Assembly (NCBI RefSeq): GCF_018132105.1
Contig: NZ_JWHL01000001.1
Location: forward strand, 124,001-188,000
From: Methanocalculus chunghsingensis
GTDB taxonomy: Archaea; Halobacteriota; Methanomicrobia; Methanomicrobiales; Methanocorpusculaceae
DNA: 64,000 bases
Direction of reading: 5' to 3'
Of the stretch, positions 44,170 through 52,455 are shown piece by piece. The notes under the pieces were generated by a model that was not told where the DNA came from, did no database searches, and worked only from the letters and a program-made list of their open reading frames with translations. The position numbers and the translations under genes are program-made. The first letter of the stretch is position 1. Every line of letters starts with the position of its first letter.

Positions 44170-45174
44170 TCAGATCAGATGGCGAATCTCATCTTCCGGT
44201 AGTCCGGTGATCTCTGCGATCTCACCGATGGACATCCCAAACGCCTTCATCCTCCGGAGAATTGTCCGCCGCTCCTCCACCTTACCCTCTAATTTCCCTT
44301 CAGCCTTCCCTTCAGCCTTCCCTTCAGCCTTCCCCTCCGCCTTTCCTTCAGCTTTCCCTTCAGCTTTCCCTTCAGCTATTGCCTCTGCCTTCAGCTCAGC
44401 GGTCCATCGTTTTACCTTTTCTGCTAACATAGTCTCCCCACAAAACGGATTTGGTAGTGGTTTATATTCATCTGTCTTTAAGGTATTCTCAAAGAATAGC
44501 GAGAAATCGCCTCGCAGAGGATCGAGTTTTGGGTCCTTTTTCATCCATGCGTTCAGCCTCTGGCCAAGAAGGAAGAGATCATCATTTCCGGATGACTGCT
44601 CAAGGCCAAAGAGGCTTGCAGCAAGATTTCTCGTTTCGACGAGATGATGCAGTGAGAGCCGCAGTTCGTCTACCACAAGATACGGAACCGACGGCCGGAA
44701 CCTGAGGATGGGATCCGGCATCAGGATGTTTGCACCGATGTCATCCGGCACGTTCCAGGGACTCTCCCCATTATAGAGGACGATCGGAAGGATCCCCGGC
44801 AATGGTCTTCGTGCTGAGTGCCTCCCTGTTCGTATCAGATCCTGCCAGAGGAGCGCCATGTAGGACATGATCCTGATCGGCATCGTCGGATCGGGCGTGG
44901 ATTGGAACTCTATTAAGAGGTAGATGATCAGCGTCCGGTCATCGTACCGAACACTCCAGATACAATCGTCTTCACGATCCCTGAGATCATCAGTCACATA
45001 GCTGCCATTACACCGCTTCAGTGTCGCAAAGTCACAGGACGAGGCAAATTCAGGATGAAGAAATCCGGAAATGAGGTCTGCCATCATCTCTTTGTGGCTG
45101 AAGAGGCGTTTATACGAATGATCTGAATCTGTGATTGTTCCCAACTCCCTTGTTCTCTTCTGGAAGGTCATCAA
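44170..45174 (-). CDS. Rpn-family PD-(D/E)XK nuclease with repeat linker
   Basis: A 334-residue protein of the recombination-promoting nuclease (Rpn/YhgA-like transposase) group. The N-terminal HSYKRLFSHKEMMADLI and DDCIWSVR...LLIEFQST (putative catalytic Asp and ExQ) are the nuclease motifs. Residues about 265-295 are eight copies of a Glu-Gly-Lys-Ala type tetrapeptide, then a small DNA-binding-like end (SIGEIAEITGLPEDEIRHLI). Such proteins often sit in accessory DNA with toxin-antitoxin genes, as here. Transcription would start from about 45.2 kb. Confidence 0.82.
   Translation of the reverse strand: MMTFQKRTRELGTITDSDHSYKRLFSHKEMMADLISGFLHPEFASSCDFATLKRCNGSYVTDDLRDREDDCIWSVRYDDRTLIIYLLIEFQSTPDPTMPIRIMSYMALLWQDLIRTGRHSARRPLPGILPIVLYNGESPWNVPDDIGANILMPDPILRFRPSVPYLVVDELRLSLHHLVETRNLAASLFGLEQSSGNDDLFLLGQRLNAWMKKDPKLDPLRGDFSLFFENTLKTDEYKPLPNPFCGETMLAEKVKRWTAELKAEAIAEGKAEGKAEGKAEGKAEGKAEGKAEGKLEGKVEERRTILRRMKAFGMSIGEIAEITGLPEDEIRHLI
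44290..44377 (-). repeat. 12-bp tandem repeat inside the Rpn gene
   Basis: About seven imperfect copies of TTCCCTTCAGCC (plus strand), each encoding one Glu-Gly-Lys-Ala-type tetrapeptide. Nearly identical copies suggest recent slippage; unit number may vary between strains. Confidence 0.85.
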
Positions 45175-45312
45175 TGCCCGGGAAGACTCCCTTTGTATCC
45201 CTTGGTGGCAGGAAGGGGCCGAGACACTGATTATTGAGTAATCTGTCGGATCCCCTCATAATGGTCGGGAGCGGGGGGTGAAAGTGAAGATGGCTTTTCA
45301 GCCGATCTCTCT

Positions 45313-45570
45313 TCACCTTCGCAAAAGGAGAACTGTAATGAAATCACCAGCGAGCATCGCAAGGGAGGGGACTGCAGGCAGGTACCTCACCTGGATGCGA
45401 TCGCCATACCGTTTGGGATCAGCACCATCGTCCCGATAGGACGTACAGCAGCTTGATGGATGCAGCACGGGCGATTGTTCGATGCAGCGTCTGGAAGATT
45501 GAGGGGATTGGACTCTGATGGGTGGTGGTATCCTTTGAGAAGAGCATACTGCTATCAATGAAAACCGGAT
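45313..45570 (-). pseudogene. Frameshifted remnant, possibly PIN-like
   Basis: No intact gene fits this stretch. On the minus strand one frame gives PVFIDSSMLFSKDTTTH and LHRTIARAASIKLLYVLSG, and after a shift near 45440 another gives DDGADPKRYGDRIQVRYLP then LAMLAGDFITVLLL. The first part resembles the opening strand of a PIN-type ribonuclease, but this is weak. Probably a decayed gene. Confidence 0.3.
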
Positions 45571-45613
45571 GGCACGTTTCAGATATTGGTACTGGTATTG
45601 ATATGGAAAGTTA

Positions 45614-46195
45614 TCAGACCTGTATTCCTGCGCGGGTGAGTGCATCCTTGATGGAGGTGAGTTCCTTTCTGATCTCCCTGAATTCGTCATCAAGGTATGA
45701 ACGGGTGTCTTTCCGGAGGTATGTGATCTCATCCCGGGTATCTCTTCCGATCTCGAGCATCTGATCCTGTTTGTTGAGCATCTGACCCTGTTTATCCAAC
45801 ATCTGATCCTGTTTATCCAGAGTCTGATACTGCAGGTCTCGGGTTGACTTTGAGACTTCGAGAGTCTCATGCATGATGGTGCCGGCATAATCAATCCGTT
45901 CAAATAGCTCATCCTGGATATCCCCCCGGATAATAGTGAACTTTGGAAACTCGCCGGTTGCCTCCTGCCAGGTGACGGTACAGGAGGTGACTTCAATTGG
46001 GTACCTGACGATATTGATACCTTGAATCAGCTTCTGGAGGAGATCTTCTCTTCCTTCGGCAATGATCTCAACCTCCCCGGTATCAAGATTCCGTACATGC
46101 CCGGTAATCCCTGTCCCGAATATCTCTTTCCGGACATGCTCCCGGAACCCGACCTTTTGAACATAGCCATCAACGATGACATGGATACGCTTCAT
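45614..46195 (-). CDS. Acylphosphatase domain fused to heptad-repeat coil
   Basis: A 193-residue protein. Residues 1-90 are an acylphosphatase domain (VDGYVQKVGFREHV with the catalytic Arg; HVRNLDTGEVEI with the Asn). Residues about 115-150 contain four seven-residue units of the type LDKQDQM, encoded by 21-bp repeats, and the rest is charged helix ending ALTRAGIQV. The coil would promote oligomers or bind a partner. Fusions of this kind are not something I recognise. A remnant of a second copy lies at about 47.91-47.99 kb. Confidence 0.75.
   Translation of the reverse strand: MKRIHVIVDGYVQKVGFREHVRKEIFGTGITGHVRNLDTGEVEIIAEGREDLLQKLIQGINIVRYPIEVTSCTVTWQEATGEFPKFTIIRGDIQDELFERIDYAGTIMHETLEVSKSTRDLQYQTLDKQDQMLDKQGQMLNKQDQMLEIGRDTRDEITYLRKDTRSYLDDEFREIRKELTSIKDALTRAGIQV
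45758..45820 (-). repeat. 21-bp tandem repeat coding for heptads
   Basis: Three near-identical 21-bp units (45758, 45779, 45800) beginning CATCTGAtCCTGTTT on the plus strand, and a degenerate fourth. Each unit adds exactly one heptad to the coiled coil, so expansions stay in register. Confidence 0.85.
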
Positions 46196-46353
46196 TATAC
46201 CTTCTTATGGAGATGGGAGATGAAATAGTTTCTTCAGCGCGGGATGAGGGATGCCTGATATGGGCATATACAGCGATTCAGTGTCATCCGGGCCTGAGGC
46301 TGCCAGGATAAGAAACATCTCGAGTAGCGGGCATACATGATCCACACAACCGG

Positions 46354-46586
46354 TTAATCCGAAGACGGCTCATGACCATTATCACCTCTCCTTGAGAGCC
46401 TCTCCTTCGTAGAATCCCGGTTCTCCCGGATCTCTATTTGAAGCATATCGAGGATCCCTGTCTGCCCCAGTCGTCCGGCAAACTGCCGTATGTCACCTCT
46501 CTTGCGCCTTATCAGATATGACCCCTCCTCTGTCTCTGCTCTATGGTGGGAGCTCTGTCATCGCTTTCATCTGTTATCTCTTTCAT
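46354..46586 (-). pseudogene. Decayed reading frame downstream of the toxin remnant
   Basis: An ATG at 46586 opens MKEITDESDDRAPT, then the frame stops; a different frame continues as EEGSYLIRRKRGDIRQF and GRLGQTGILDMLQIEIREN up to a stop at 46354. The amino-acid composition looks like protein, so I read it as one gene broken by a frameshift. Function unknown. Confidence 0.35.
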
Positions 46587-46605
46587 ACCGATCTCTGTTG
46601 TCGCA

Positions 46606-46869
46606 TCAATAGTCCTTATACGCAGTTTTTCCTGGTCGGATGCCAACAATAATGATCTGATAGTCGGGACATAGTTCAAAAATGATACGCCATGTTCCAA
46701 CTCTTAGCCGGTATGTGTTCTGTACCCCTTTCAGTTTTCGTATATTGAGATCAGGAATGAATCCTTCCTTTCATTGCTGAAGTCGGGTATGAATGTGCGT
46801 ATGATCGGGTTCCTTGATTCATTCAAGATCCCGTATTGCCTGCTTATCCAGAAATACTCTATATTTCAT
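46606..46869 (-). pseudogene. Broken RelE/ParE-type toxin
   Basis: The minus strand encodes MKYRVFLDKQAIRDLE, stops and changes frame twice (NQGTRS; then TRLQQ, stop, KEGFIPDLN), and resumes as RKLKGVQNTYRLRVGTWRIIFEL and GIRPGKTAYKDY. These are the start, middle and C-terminal strands of a RelE/ParE mRNA-interferase-fold toxin. At least two frameshifts and a stop codon make it inactive. Its ATG overlaps the end of the antitoxin gene, as in an intact pair. Confidence 0.75.
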
Positions 46870-47038
46870 GGAGTATCAGAGTTCCTTTACTCTTACGATC
46901 CTGATACTCCTCAATGAGGCGGATCTCATCATCCTCTGGCTCCACTTCTCCAATGAGCCGGGTATCGATGATACTTTCGATCTTTTGAAGGATGAAAAGC
47001 AGATCGCTCATCTCGCTTTTAACTTCAGACATAATCAT
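46859..47038 (-). CDS. Antitoxin-like protein of the broken RelE pair
   Basis: A 59-residue open frame (MIMSEVKSEMSDLLFILQKI; VEPEDDEIRLIEEYQDRK; ends LILHEI). The acidic C-terminal PEDDEIRLIEEY segment is typical of small RelB-like antitoxins of methanogens. It directly precedes and overlaps the decayed toxin by 11 bp. A start at 47032 is also possible. A TATA-like TATATATAAA-rich stretch is seen upstream near 47075-47085. Confidence 0.6.
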   Translation of the reverse strand: MIMSEVKSEMSDLLFILQKIESIIDTRLIGEVEPEDDEIRLIEEYQDRKSKGTLILHEI

Positions 47039-47252
47039 ATATCAACGTCAATAAAATTTAATCATCTCCTATTTTTATATATCCGGGTTTTGCCTTCCAC
47101 GAGTGTTTTCCATATCTTTTCCACTATGGGGTCACCACGGTCCATCACATATTTCGGGTGCCGGCAACCCTCATATCATAGGCTGACATACCTGATCAAC
47201 CAACATACGCCCGGCAGCGCTGATATTCTATCGGTGAAGGTATTCGCCCTGC

Positions 47253-47293
47253 TCGGTGACCGACAGGTCGTCCCCCCGCGGCGTCTGAGTGGG
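47253..47293 (+). repeat. Hairpin repeat element, short copy
   Basis: Contains GGTGACCGACAGGTCG (hairpin GACC-GACA-GGTC), a C-run, CCCGCGGCGTC and GAGTGGGT. The same blocks in the same order recur at 48128-48198, where about 30 bp of GC-rich sequence is inserted between them. Confidence 0.7.
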
Positions 47294-47372
47294 TTAAGGT
47301 TCAATGAAGACCTTTATGTGGAAAAAATCACCATTATTGTCAGGCTATGGGAGATGGCTGAGTGTTACTGTG

Positions 47373-47573
47373 ATGAAATCAGATATCCAGTTCATCAAAG
47401 AAGAGCTTTCAGAGATAAAACAGATGCTCCATGAGTTGCTTCTGCGCTATGAAGCGGTAGGAATGATGAAGCTATCGAACCACTCCCTACACCAGTTTCT
47501 CCAGGATGAGCCGGATATATACACTCTTGATGATGCAAAGGTTGTATACCGGTGCAAGAAACAATACCAGTGA
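47373..47573 (+). CDS. Antitoxin-like small protein, partner lost
   Basis: A 66-residue protein (MKSDIQFIKEELSEIKQMLH; DEPDIYTLDDAKVVYRCKK). The helical N-terminus and DIYTLDDAKVVY end resemble antitoxins paired with RelE-type toxins. Overlapping downstream, another frame (VKELSGSFRVSAYQRIRSAD, about 47.57-47.63 kb) looks like the middle of such a toxin without its ends. So this is probably an orphan antitoxin beside a toxin remnant. Confidence 0.5.
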   Translation: MKSDIQFIKEELSEIKQMLHELLLRYEAVGMMKLSNHSLHQFLQDEPDIYTLDDAKVVYRCKKQYQ

Positions 47574-47702
47574 AGGAATTGTCTGGATCTTTTCGGGTGA
47601 GCGCATATCAGAGGATACGTTCTGCTGACATGGTGCAACCACAAAGTGTTTTTTCATCCAGACAAAAGCTTATTACTCTACAGAAAGGAGAGATCAACTA
47701 TC

Positions 47703-47894
47703 ATGACCAGTTTTGGTGTTATCATTGAAAAGGATGACAATGGCTATTATGCCCATATACCCGCAGTCCAGGGATGCTATGCGCAGGGTGACACCTATGA
47801 GGAGGCACGTGGGCGTCTCAATGAGGTATTTCACCTGATTCTTGAAGATGATTGCATCAGGTCAGCAGAACCCATACAAGATTTCACAACATGA
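47703..47894 (+). CDS. hicB: HicB-type antitoxin, orphan
   Basis: A 63-residue HicB-fold protein: FGVIIEKDDNGYYAHIPAVQGCYAQGDTYEEA is the family core, followed by the helix ARGRLNEVFHLILED. No HicA toxin gene is seen on either side. The ATG at 47703 is chosen from family length; a longer in-frame start at 47646 is unlikely. Confidence 0.75.
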   Translation: MTSFGVIIEKDDNGYYAHIPAVQGCYAQGDTYEEARGRLNEVFHLILEDDCIRSAEPIQDFTT

Positions 47895-47905
47895 GTGATT
47901 CGGGA

Positions 47906-47990
47906 TCATACCTGTATTCCTGCACGAATAGAGCTGCCTTGATAGAGACTTTCTTCCCTATGATGTCCTTTTTTAAGATGAGATTTGATC
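47906..47990 (-). pseudogene. C-terminal remnant of an acylphosphatase-coil gene
   Basis: Minus-strand sequence ending RAGIQV with the stop at the same place as the gene at 45614. The DNA (CCTGTATTCCTGC...CTTGAT.GAG...TTCC on the plus strand) aligns with 45621-45670. The rest of that gene is missing, so this is a decayed second copy. Confidence 0.5.
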
Positions 47991-48077
47991 GGGTCTCTTT
48001 TCACACGCAACAGTGGATGAGAAACAGTGTTTGATGGGGAGGGAGAGGAAGAGGTAGAGATATCAGTAACAAGATGT

Positions 48078-48198
48078 GGGCGCGATAGCGCCCTAATCCC
48101 AATGGCGGGTGCGAACAGCACCCGCTTGGTGACCGACAGGTCGCCCACCCCGAGGACGAAGCGGGGGTGGCGGTGCCCCCCGCGGAGTCAGAGTGGGT
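48078..48198. repeat. Cluster of hairpins, long copy of the repeat
   Basis: Successive perfect hairpins: GGGCGC-GATA-GCGCCC (48078-48093), GCGGGTGC-GAACA-GCACCCGC (48105-48125), GACC-GACA-GGTC (48131-48142) and a CCCCG/CGGGG pair after it. It ends with CCCGCGGAGTC and GAGTGGGT, as the copy at 47253-47293. REP-like structured intergenic DNA; no coding sense. Confidence 0.7.
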
Positions 48199-48286
48199 CG
48201 TATCAAATCCAGGTATCCAATCGAAGACTACTCCCCAACAGAGTTTTTATCTCCCAGTTGAATACAGATACTATGAGGACTTCCCT

Positions 48287-48595
48287 ATGACAAATAACTC
48301 CAGGATACCCATCCCCTATAAGGAGATTGCAACCTTCTGCAGAAAGTATCATATCCGAAGCCTGGCCCTTTTTGGATCGGTCCTCAGGGAAGATTTTTCA
48401 AGGGGAAGCGATATCGATATCCTCATCGAGTTTGAGAAAGGGAAAACACCCGGATTCTTCACAATTTTCTCAATGGAAGAAGAACTGTCTGAACTCTTTG
48501 GAGGAAGGAAGATCGATATCAGAACACCGGAAGATTTGAGTAGATATTTCCGAGATGATGTCATAAGTTCGTGTGAAGTCTGTTATGCAACATAA
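48287..48595 (+). CDS. mntA: MntA-like nucleotidyltransferase antitoxin
   Basis: A 102-residue minimal nucleotidyltransferase. LALFGSVLREDFSRGSDIDILIEF holds the GSxxR...SDxDxL signature with both metal-binding Asp. In MNT/HEPN pairs this enzyme AMPylates the HEPN toxin. It overlaps the HEPN gene by 23 bp (or 11 bp if the later ATG of hepT is used). Confidence 0.9.
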   Translation: MTNNSRIPIPYKEIATFCRKYHIRSLALFGSVLREDFSRGSDIDILIEFEKGKTPGFFTIFSMEEELSELFGGRKIDIRTPEDLSRYFRDDVISSCEVCYAT

Positions 48596-48914
48596 TGATA
48601 CAGTGTACATTCGCCATGCAATTGATGCGGCTGAAAAAGCGATTGAAATCTCCCAACAGATTTGTAAAAAAGACCTCCATGGAGATGATGTCTATTCGCT
48701 TGCACTTATCAGACTTCTTGAGATAATTGGTGAGGCAGCTAATCTCGTTTCAAAAACATATAAATTAGATCATCCCGAGATCCCATGGAGTCAGATGATT
48801 GGTATGAGAAACAGACTTATTCACGGATATTTTGACATCAATATTGATATTGTCTGGGACACTGTAAAAAAAGATCTCCCGCTTCTGGTCGGATTACTCA
48901 AAAAGACATTATGA
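48573..48914 (+). CDS. hepT: HepT-like HEPN ribonuclease toxin
   Basis: A 113-residue HEPN-domain protein (DUF86 type). The catalytic Rx4H motif is RNRLIHGYF (Arg...His), followed by a Tyr at the position AMPylated by MntA. Predicted RNase whose activity is blocked by its partner. The pair looks intact, unlike the nearby RelE-type system. A start at 48585 is also possible. Confidence 0.9.
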   Translation: MKSVMQHNDTVYIRHAIDAAEKAIEISQQICKKDLHGDDVYSLALIRLLEIIGEAANLVSKTYKLDHPEIPWSQMIGMRNRLIHGYFDINIDIVWDTVKKDLPLLVGLLKKTL

Positions 48915-48998
48915 TTTTATAAAAGTGGTATAACTCTATCTAACAAATCAATTAAGAGATAATTGCCAGCAGATTAAGATTTAACAGAGGCAACAGCA

Positions 48999-50102
48999 TT
49001 GAAAAAACTATCAGAGAGCGATCAAAAGAAGAACACCCACACAATCGACCGCCTCGTCGGCATTGCCCGGCAGTGGTATGACCAGATCGCAGATGGCGAG
49101 ATCCCCTCGATCAGTCTGCCGACCCGGACGAAGCAGAACATCACCTATGATGATGCGACCGAGGTCTGGAAGTACGGGGAGAAGGAGAGCACCCGTGCCG
49201 CATCGACCGCCCGGAGTGCGACACACCTGTTGAAGATGGCCTATACCATCGGTTTTCTTAAAGAACAGCTCCTCCAGAACCGGTCATCGACGCTGAGGGA
49301 GATGTACTATATCTCTGAGTCCTGGAAGAAGGCGAAGTTTGCTGCACAGGATGAGAGTAACTATCTCGTCGAGGATCTCGAGATCGTCACGCATGTTGAA
49401 CGGGAGGCATTCCATCTTCGGCCTGAGGAGGACGGGGCGTCGATCTTTGGCCCTCTCAGACTCCGGGAGACGACCCGCCGTGGGGTTCGCGAGATCCACT
49501 GCCGGGATGATGTGGGGGAGGCCGGGTATTCCATCCCAAATAATGTCGGAAACGTTGATCTGATCGACCATGACGCGAAGTTCGTCATTGCGATGGAGAC
49601 CGGCGGTATGTATGCCCGTCTCCAGGAGAACGGCTTTGATGAAGAGTTCGGTGCGATCCTCGTCCATCTCAAAGGCCAGCCGGCCCGGTCGACCCGGCGA
49701 ATGTTGAAGAAGCTAAACGAGGATCTGAAGCTCCCGATTCTCATCTTCACCGACGGCGACCCCTGGAGTTACCGGATCTATGCCTCGGTCGCCTACGGCT
49801 CGATCAAGAGTGCCCATATGTCCGAGCTCTTGGCCACCCCGGCGGCGCAGTTTGTGGGCGTCCAGCCCTCGGACATCCGGGATTACGATCTCCCTGCTGA
49901 TACGCTGAGCGAGCAGGATGTGGCGGCGCTGAAGGCGGAGCTGACCGACCCCCGGTTTGCCACCGACTACTGGCGGGAACAGATCAATCTCCAGCTCTCG
50001 ATGGGGCTGAAGTCGGAGCAGCAGGCGTTTGCGGCGAGGGGGCTGGACTTTGTGACGGGGGAGTATCTGCCGAAGAGGTTGAGGGAGATGGGGGTTGTGT
50101 GA
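48999..50102 (+). CDS. top6A: DNA topoisomerase VI subunit A
   Basis: Catalytic subunit (Spo11-like, 367 residues) of topoisomerase VI, which cleaves both strands of DNA. The 5Y-CAP domain holds the nucleophile Tyr in [13 protein letters not shown]. The TOPRIM part has [14 protein letters not shown] (Glu) and [16 protein letters not shown] (DxD). It starts with TTG and has AGAGG 9 bp before. The B subunit gene, commonly adjacent, is not in this window. It stands at the border between the toxin-antitoxin zone and the glycan island. Confidence 0.93.
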   Translation: MKKLSESDQKKNTHTIDRLVGIARQWYDQIADGEIPSISLPTRTKQNITYDDATEVWKYGEKESTRAASTARSATHLLKMAYTIGFLKEQLLQNRSSTLREMYYISESWKKAKFAAQDESNYLVEDLEIVTHVEREAFHLRPEEDGASIFGPLRLRETTRRGVREIHCRDDVGEAGYSIPNNVGNVDLIDHDAKFVIAMETGGMYARLQENGFDEEFGAILVHLKGQPARSTRRMLKKLNEDLKLPILIFTDGDPWSYRIYASVAYGSIKSAHMSELLATPAAQFVGVQPSDIRDYDLPADTLSEQDVAALKAELTDPRFATDYWREQINLQLSMGLKSEQQAFAARGLDFVTGEYLPKRLREMGVV

Positions 50103-50106
50103 AGGG

Positions 50107-51084
50107 ATGAAGCAACATCTAAATCAGGACAATATGCCTCGAATTCTTGAAATTGGTTTTTGTTGCTCGGGTATGCCAGAAAATTTTGCAGATGCTTTCG
50201 ATACAGAGCATGTACGCTTTTCTACGCACCCATTTGGATATTCAGCAATAAAAGAGATCGACTTAACAAGCAAATATAATATTACTCAGCCATTGAAAAA
50301 ATATGTAATTTCAATTTCAGATATGGAAAGTAGACTCAAAAATTTTTATAAATTCATAAAAATTATAAAAGACTATGATATACTACATTTCCATTTCAAT
50401 TCAAATTTCCCATTATATTTTGATTTTATTATTTATAAAATGATGAAAAAGAAAATAATTCTTCACTATCGTGGAGATGATATCAGAAATAAATCCTACA
50501 AGAATTTTTTTTCATTTTTTGCGGATAAGATATTTGTTTCAACTGTCGATCTTCTAAAATATGCACCTAAGAGAGCGATTTGGATTCCAAATATAATCGA
50601 TTTAGAAAAATACCAATTTATTGGTACGATCAAACGCAATAACACAGTGAAGATTGTCCATGCACCATCAAACTGGGTAACAAAAGGAACTGATATTATT
50701 CTTGAAAGTGTCGCCCTTCTCAAAGGAAAAGGATACAATATCGATTTCATATTAGTTGAAAACAAGACTCAAGATGAGGCAATCTCATTCTATAAGTCTG
50801 CTGACATCGTAATTGATCAGATTAATCCGAAAATTGGAGTTTATGGAAATGTCTCCATAGAGAATATGGCACTTGGAAAACCTGTGATCTGTACTATCAA
50901 TACCGAGTATGATATTTTTTTTCCGGATCTACCAATTGTGCGTGCCACTGCTGAAAATTTAACAGAAAAAATGGAGTTGTTGATAATTAATCCGGATCTA
51001 CGATTCGAACTTGGAAGAAGTGGAAGAGATTATGTTGAGAGATATCATAATATTAGAAAATTAAAGATTAATTTTAAACTATAA
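50107..51084 (+). CDS. GT4-like glycosyltransferase
   Basis: About 325 residues of a GT-B glycosyltransferase. KKIILHYRGDDIRNK, WIPNIIDLEKY, KIVHAPSNWVTKGTD and YGNVSIENMALGKPVI are in the order of family 4 enzymes (donor-binding Glu in VSIENM). The sequence is AT-rich, unlike top6A just upstream, whose stop codon it nearly touches. It is the only plus-strand gene of the glycan island. The C-terminus is slightly short. Confidence 0.75.
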   Translation: MKQHLNQDNMPRILEIGFCCSGMPENFADAFDTEHVRFSTHPFGYSAIKEIDLTSKYNITQPLKKYVISISDMESRLKNFYKFIKIIKDYDILHFHFNSNFPLYFDFIIYKMMKKKIILHYRGDDIRNKSYKNFFSFFADKIFVSTVDLLKYAPKRAIWIPNIIDLEKYQFIGTIKRNNTVKIVHAPSNWVTKGTDIILESVALLKGKGYNIDFILVENKTQDEAISFYKSADIVIDQINPKIGVYGNVSIENMALGKPVICTINTEYDIFFPDLPIVRATAENLTEKMELLIINPDLRFELGRSGRDYVERYHNIRKLKINFKL

Positions 51085-51132
51085 TTGTCACCAAAAAATT
51101 TTAAATAGTGTTTAAGAAACCATTTTGTAGTC

Positions 51133-52422
51133 TCACTTCTTACCCCAATCTACTATTTCGTTGATAAAGGCATCCAGCTCCTGGCCGGTGGTGTCCATTG
51201 TTGGTTCAGCACGACCTTTTGCAAGGGTATGTATAATCCATTGTTTGATCAAATCAGAATCTTGAGGGATGACTTCAGCGATGCCTAGGGAGCGTTCGTG
51301 TACGTAGTAATTTTCGAAACCATCTCCATCCTTTATTCGTGGGTTTAAAATTCCACTACGGATTCCTCCCCATGCTGCTTCAATGACTATCATACTATTA
51401 TAGGTAATATGCAAGTCCACGTTCCGAAGCACAAGTGGCAATGGCAGAAAACTATCATTCATCCATTTATTGGTGATTTCAGCACCGAAGGTTGAGGTTA
51501 GGTATGACGTAACCAGTTCCAATTCATATTTAACTCGCAATTGGACAGGATGTAATCTGAGAACCCAATTATATTGATCGTATGTATCAAGAATAACCCT
51601 TTCAAGGGATTCAATCATAACTCCATTTGAAACATCTTCATAAAAATCCATTAATCCCCATTGTAATGACACAAGAATGGAGGGTCTGGCTTCATCCCAA
51701 GATTCAGAGGCAGGAATTACATCCTGCACCAGTCTATCATCCTGATTCGCTTTCATAAAACGTAAAAACCAAGGATTCCCGATTTTTATAACTCGAATTC
51801 CCTTCTCAACAACCCACTTGGATAATGTGGCAACACTTTGATCATCCCAGCAGAGAAAACCAGTTGGGAGAATTTCGATAGGGGTGTCTATCCGATATTT
51901 CGCTCCATACCATGGATGATCATCTGAAATAACTCCGTGCTGGAGATCATATACAGGAATACCCAATCCATTTCCTGCTTGACATAAAAATTTATCTGGT
52001 AACGTACCGATCACAATCTTGGGATTTGCTTTTTCCAAAATTGTACGCCATAAGGCGACACGTTGGTGTTTTTCCCAACAAATAGAATATTCCTTACCTT
52101 TAATAAATTGTATTACTTGTTTAAAAATTGCCAAATAGATATAATATTGATTGAATGAAAATGGGTGGTTATATCCTCGCTCCCCTGTTAAAACAGATGG
52201 TGGTCTAGTAACCGTTTTTACGGTTAAAGAACGATTTAAAAATATATCTCCTAAAGAATCCGTTAAGTGTGCATAAGCCTTTTCATTATATGTATATCCA
52301 CAATTATTATCATGACGAATCAAAAGAATATCGCATGAAGTTAAACTCTTCCATGTATCTTTAATCAAAATTCCGTGTATTATATCTCTGAGATACTCAT
52401 CTCTTATTTTAATATTCAACAT
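51133..52422 (-). CDS. Surface polysaccharide synthesis protein, GT-B-like
   Basis: A 429-residue protein without membrane segments. IPVYDLQHGVISDDHPWY, PTGFLCWDDQSVATL, IRVIKIGNPWFL and WVLRLHPVQLR with THYNSMIVIEAAWGG-like LHITYNSMIVIEAAWGGIRS resemble capsule/LPS transferases of the GT-B fold related to Kps/WbaP-linked proteins. Donor and acceptor unknown. AT-rich. It is downstream of the NeuB remnant on the same strand. Confidence 0.6.
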   Translation of the reverse strand: MLNIKIRDEYLRDIIHGILIKDTWKSLTSCDILLIRHDNNCGYTYNEKAYAHLTDSLGDIFLNRSLTVKTVTRPPSVLTGERGYNHPFSFNQYYIYLAIFKQVIQFIKGKEYSICWEKHQRVALWRTILEKANPKIVIGTLPDKFLCQAGNGLGIPVYDLQHGVISDDHPWYGAKYRIDTPIEILPTGFLCWDDQSVATLSKWVVEKGIRVIKIGNPWFLRFMKANQDDRLVQDVIPASESWDEARPSILVSLQWGLMDFYEDVSNGVMIESLERVILDTYDQYNWVLRLHPVQLRVKYELELVTSYLTSTFGAEITNKWMNDSFLPLPLVLRNVDLHITYNSMIVIEAAWGGIRSGILNPRIKDGDGFENYYVHERSLGIAEVIPQDSDLIKQWIIHTLAKGRAEPTMDTTGQELDAFINEIVDWGKK

Positions 52423-52455
52423 GTTTTCAATTTTTAAAAAAATAATATTTATAAA

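Noticed and set aside
46814-47434. A 206-codon plus-strand frame as a gene
   Set aside because: It lies opposite the antitoxin/toxin remnants and runs through the hairpin repeat; composition is not protein-like.
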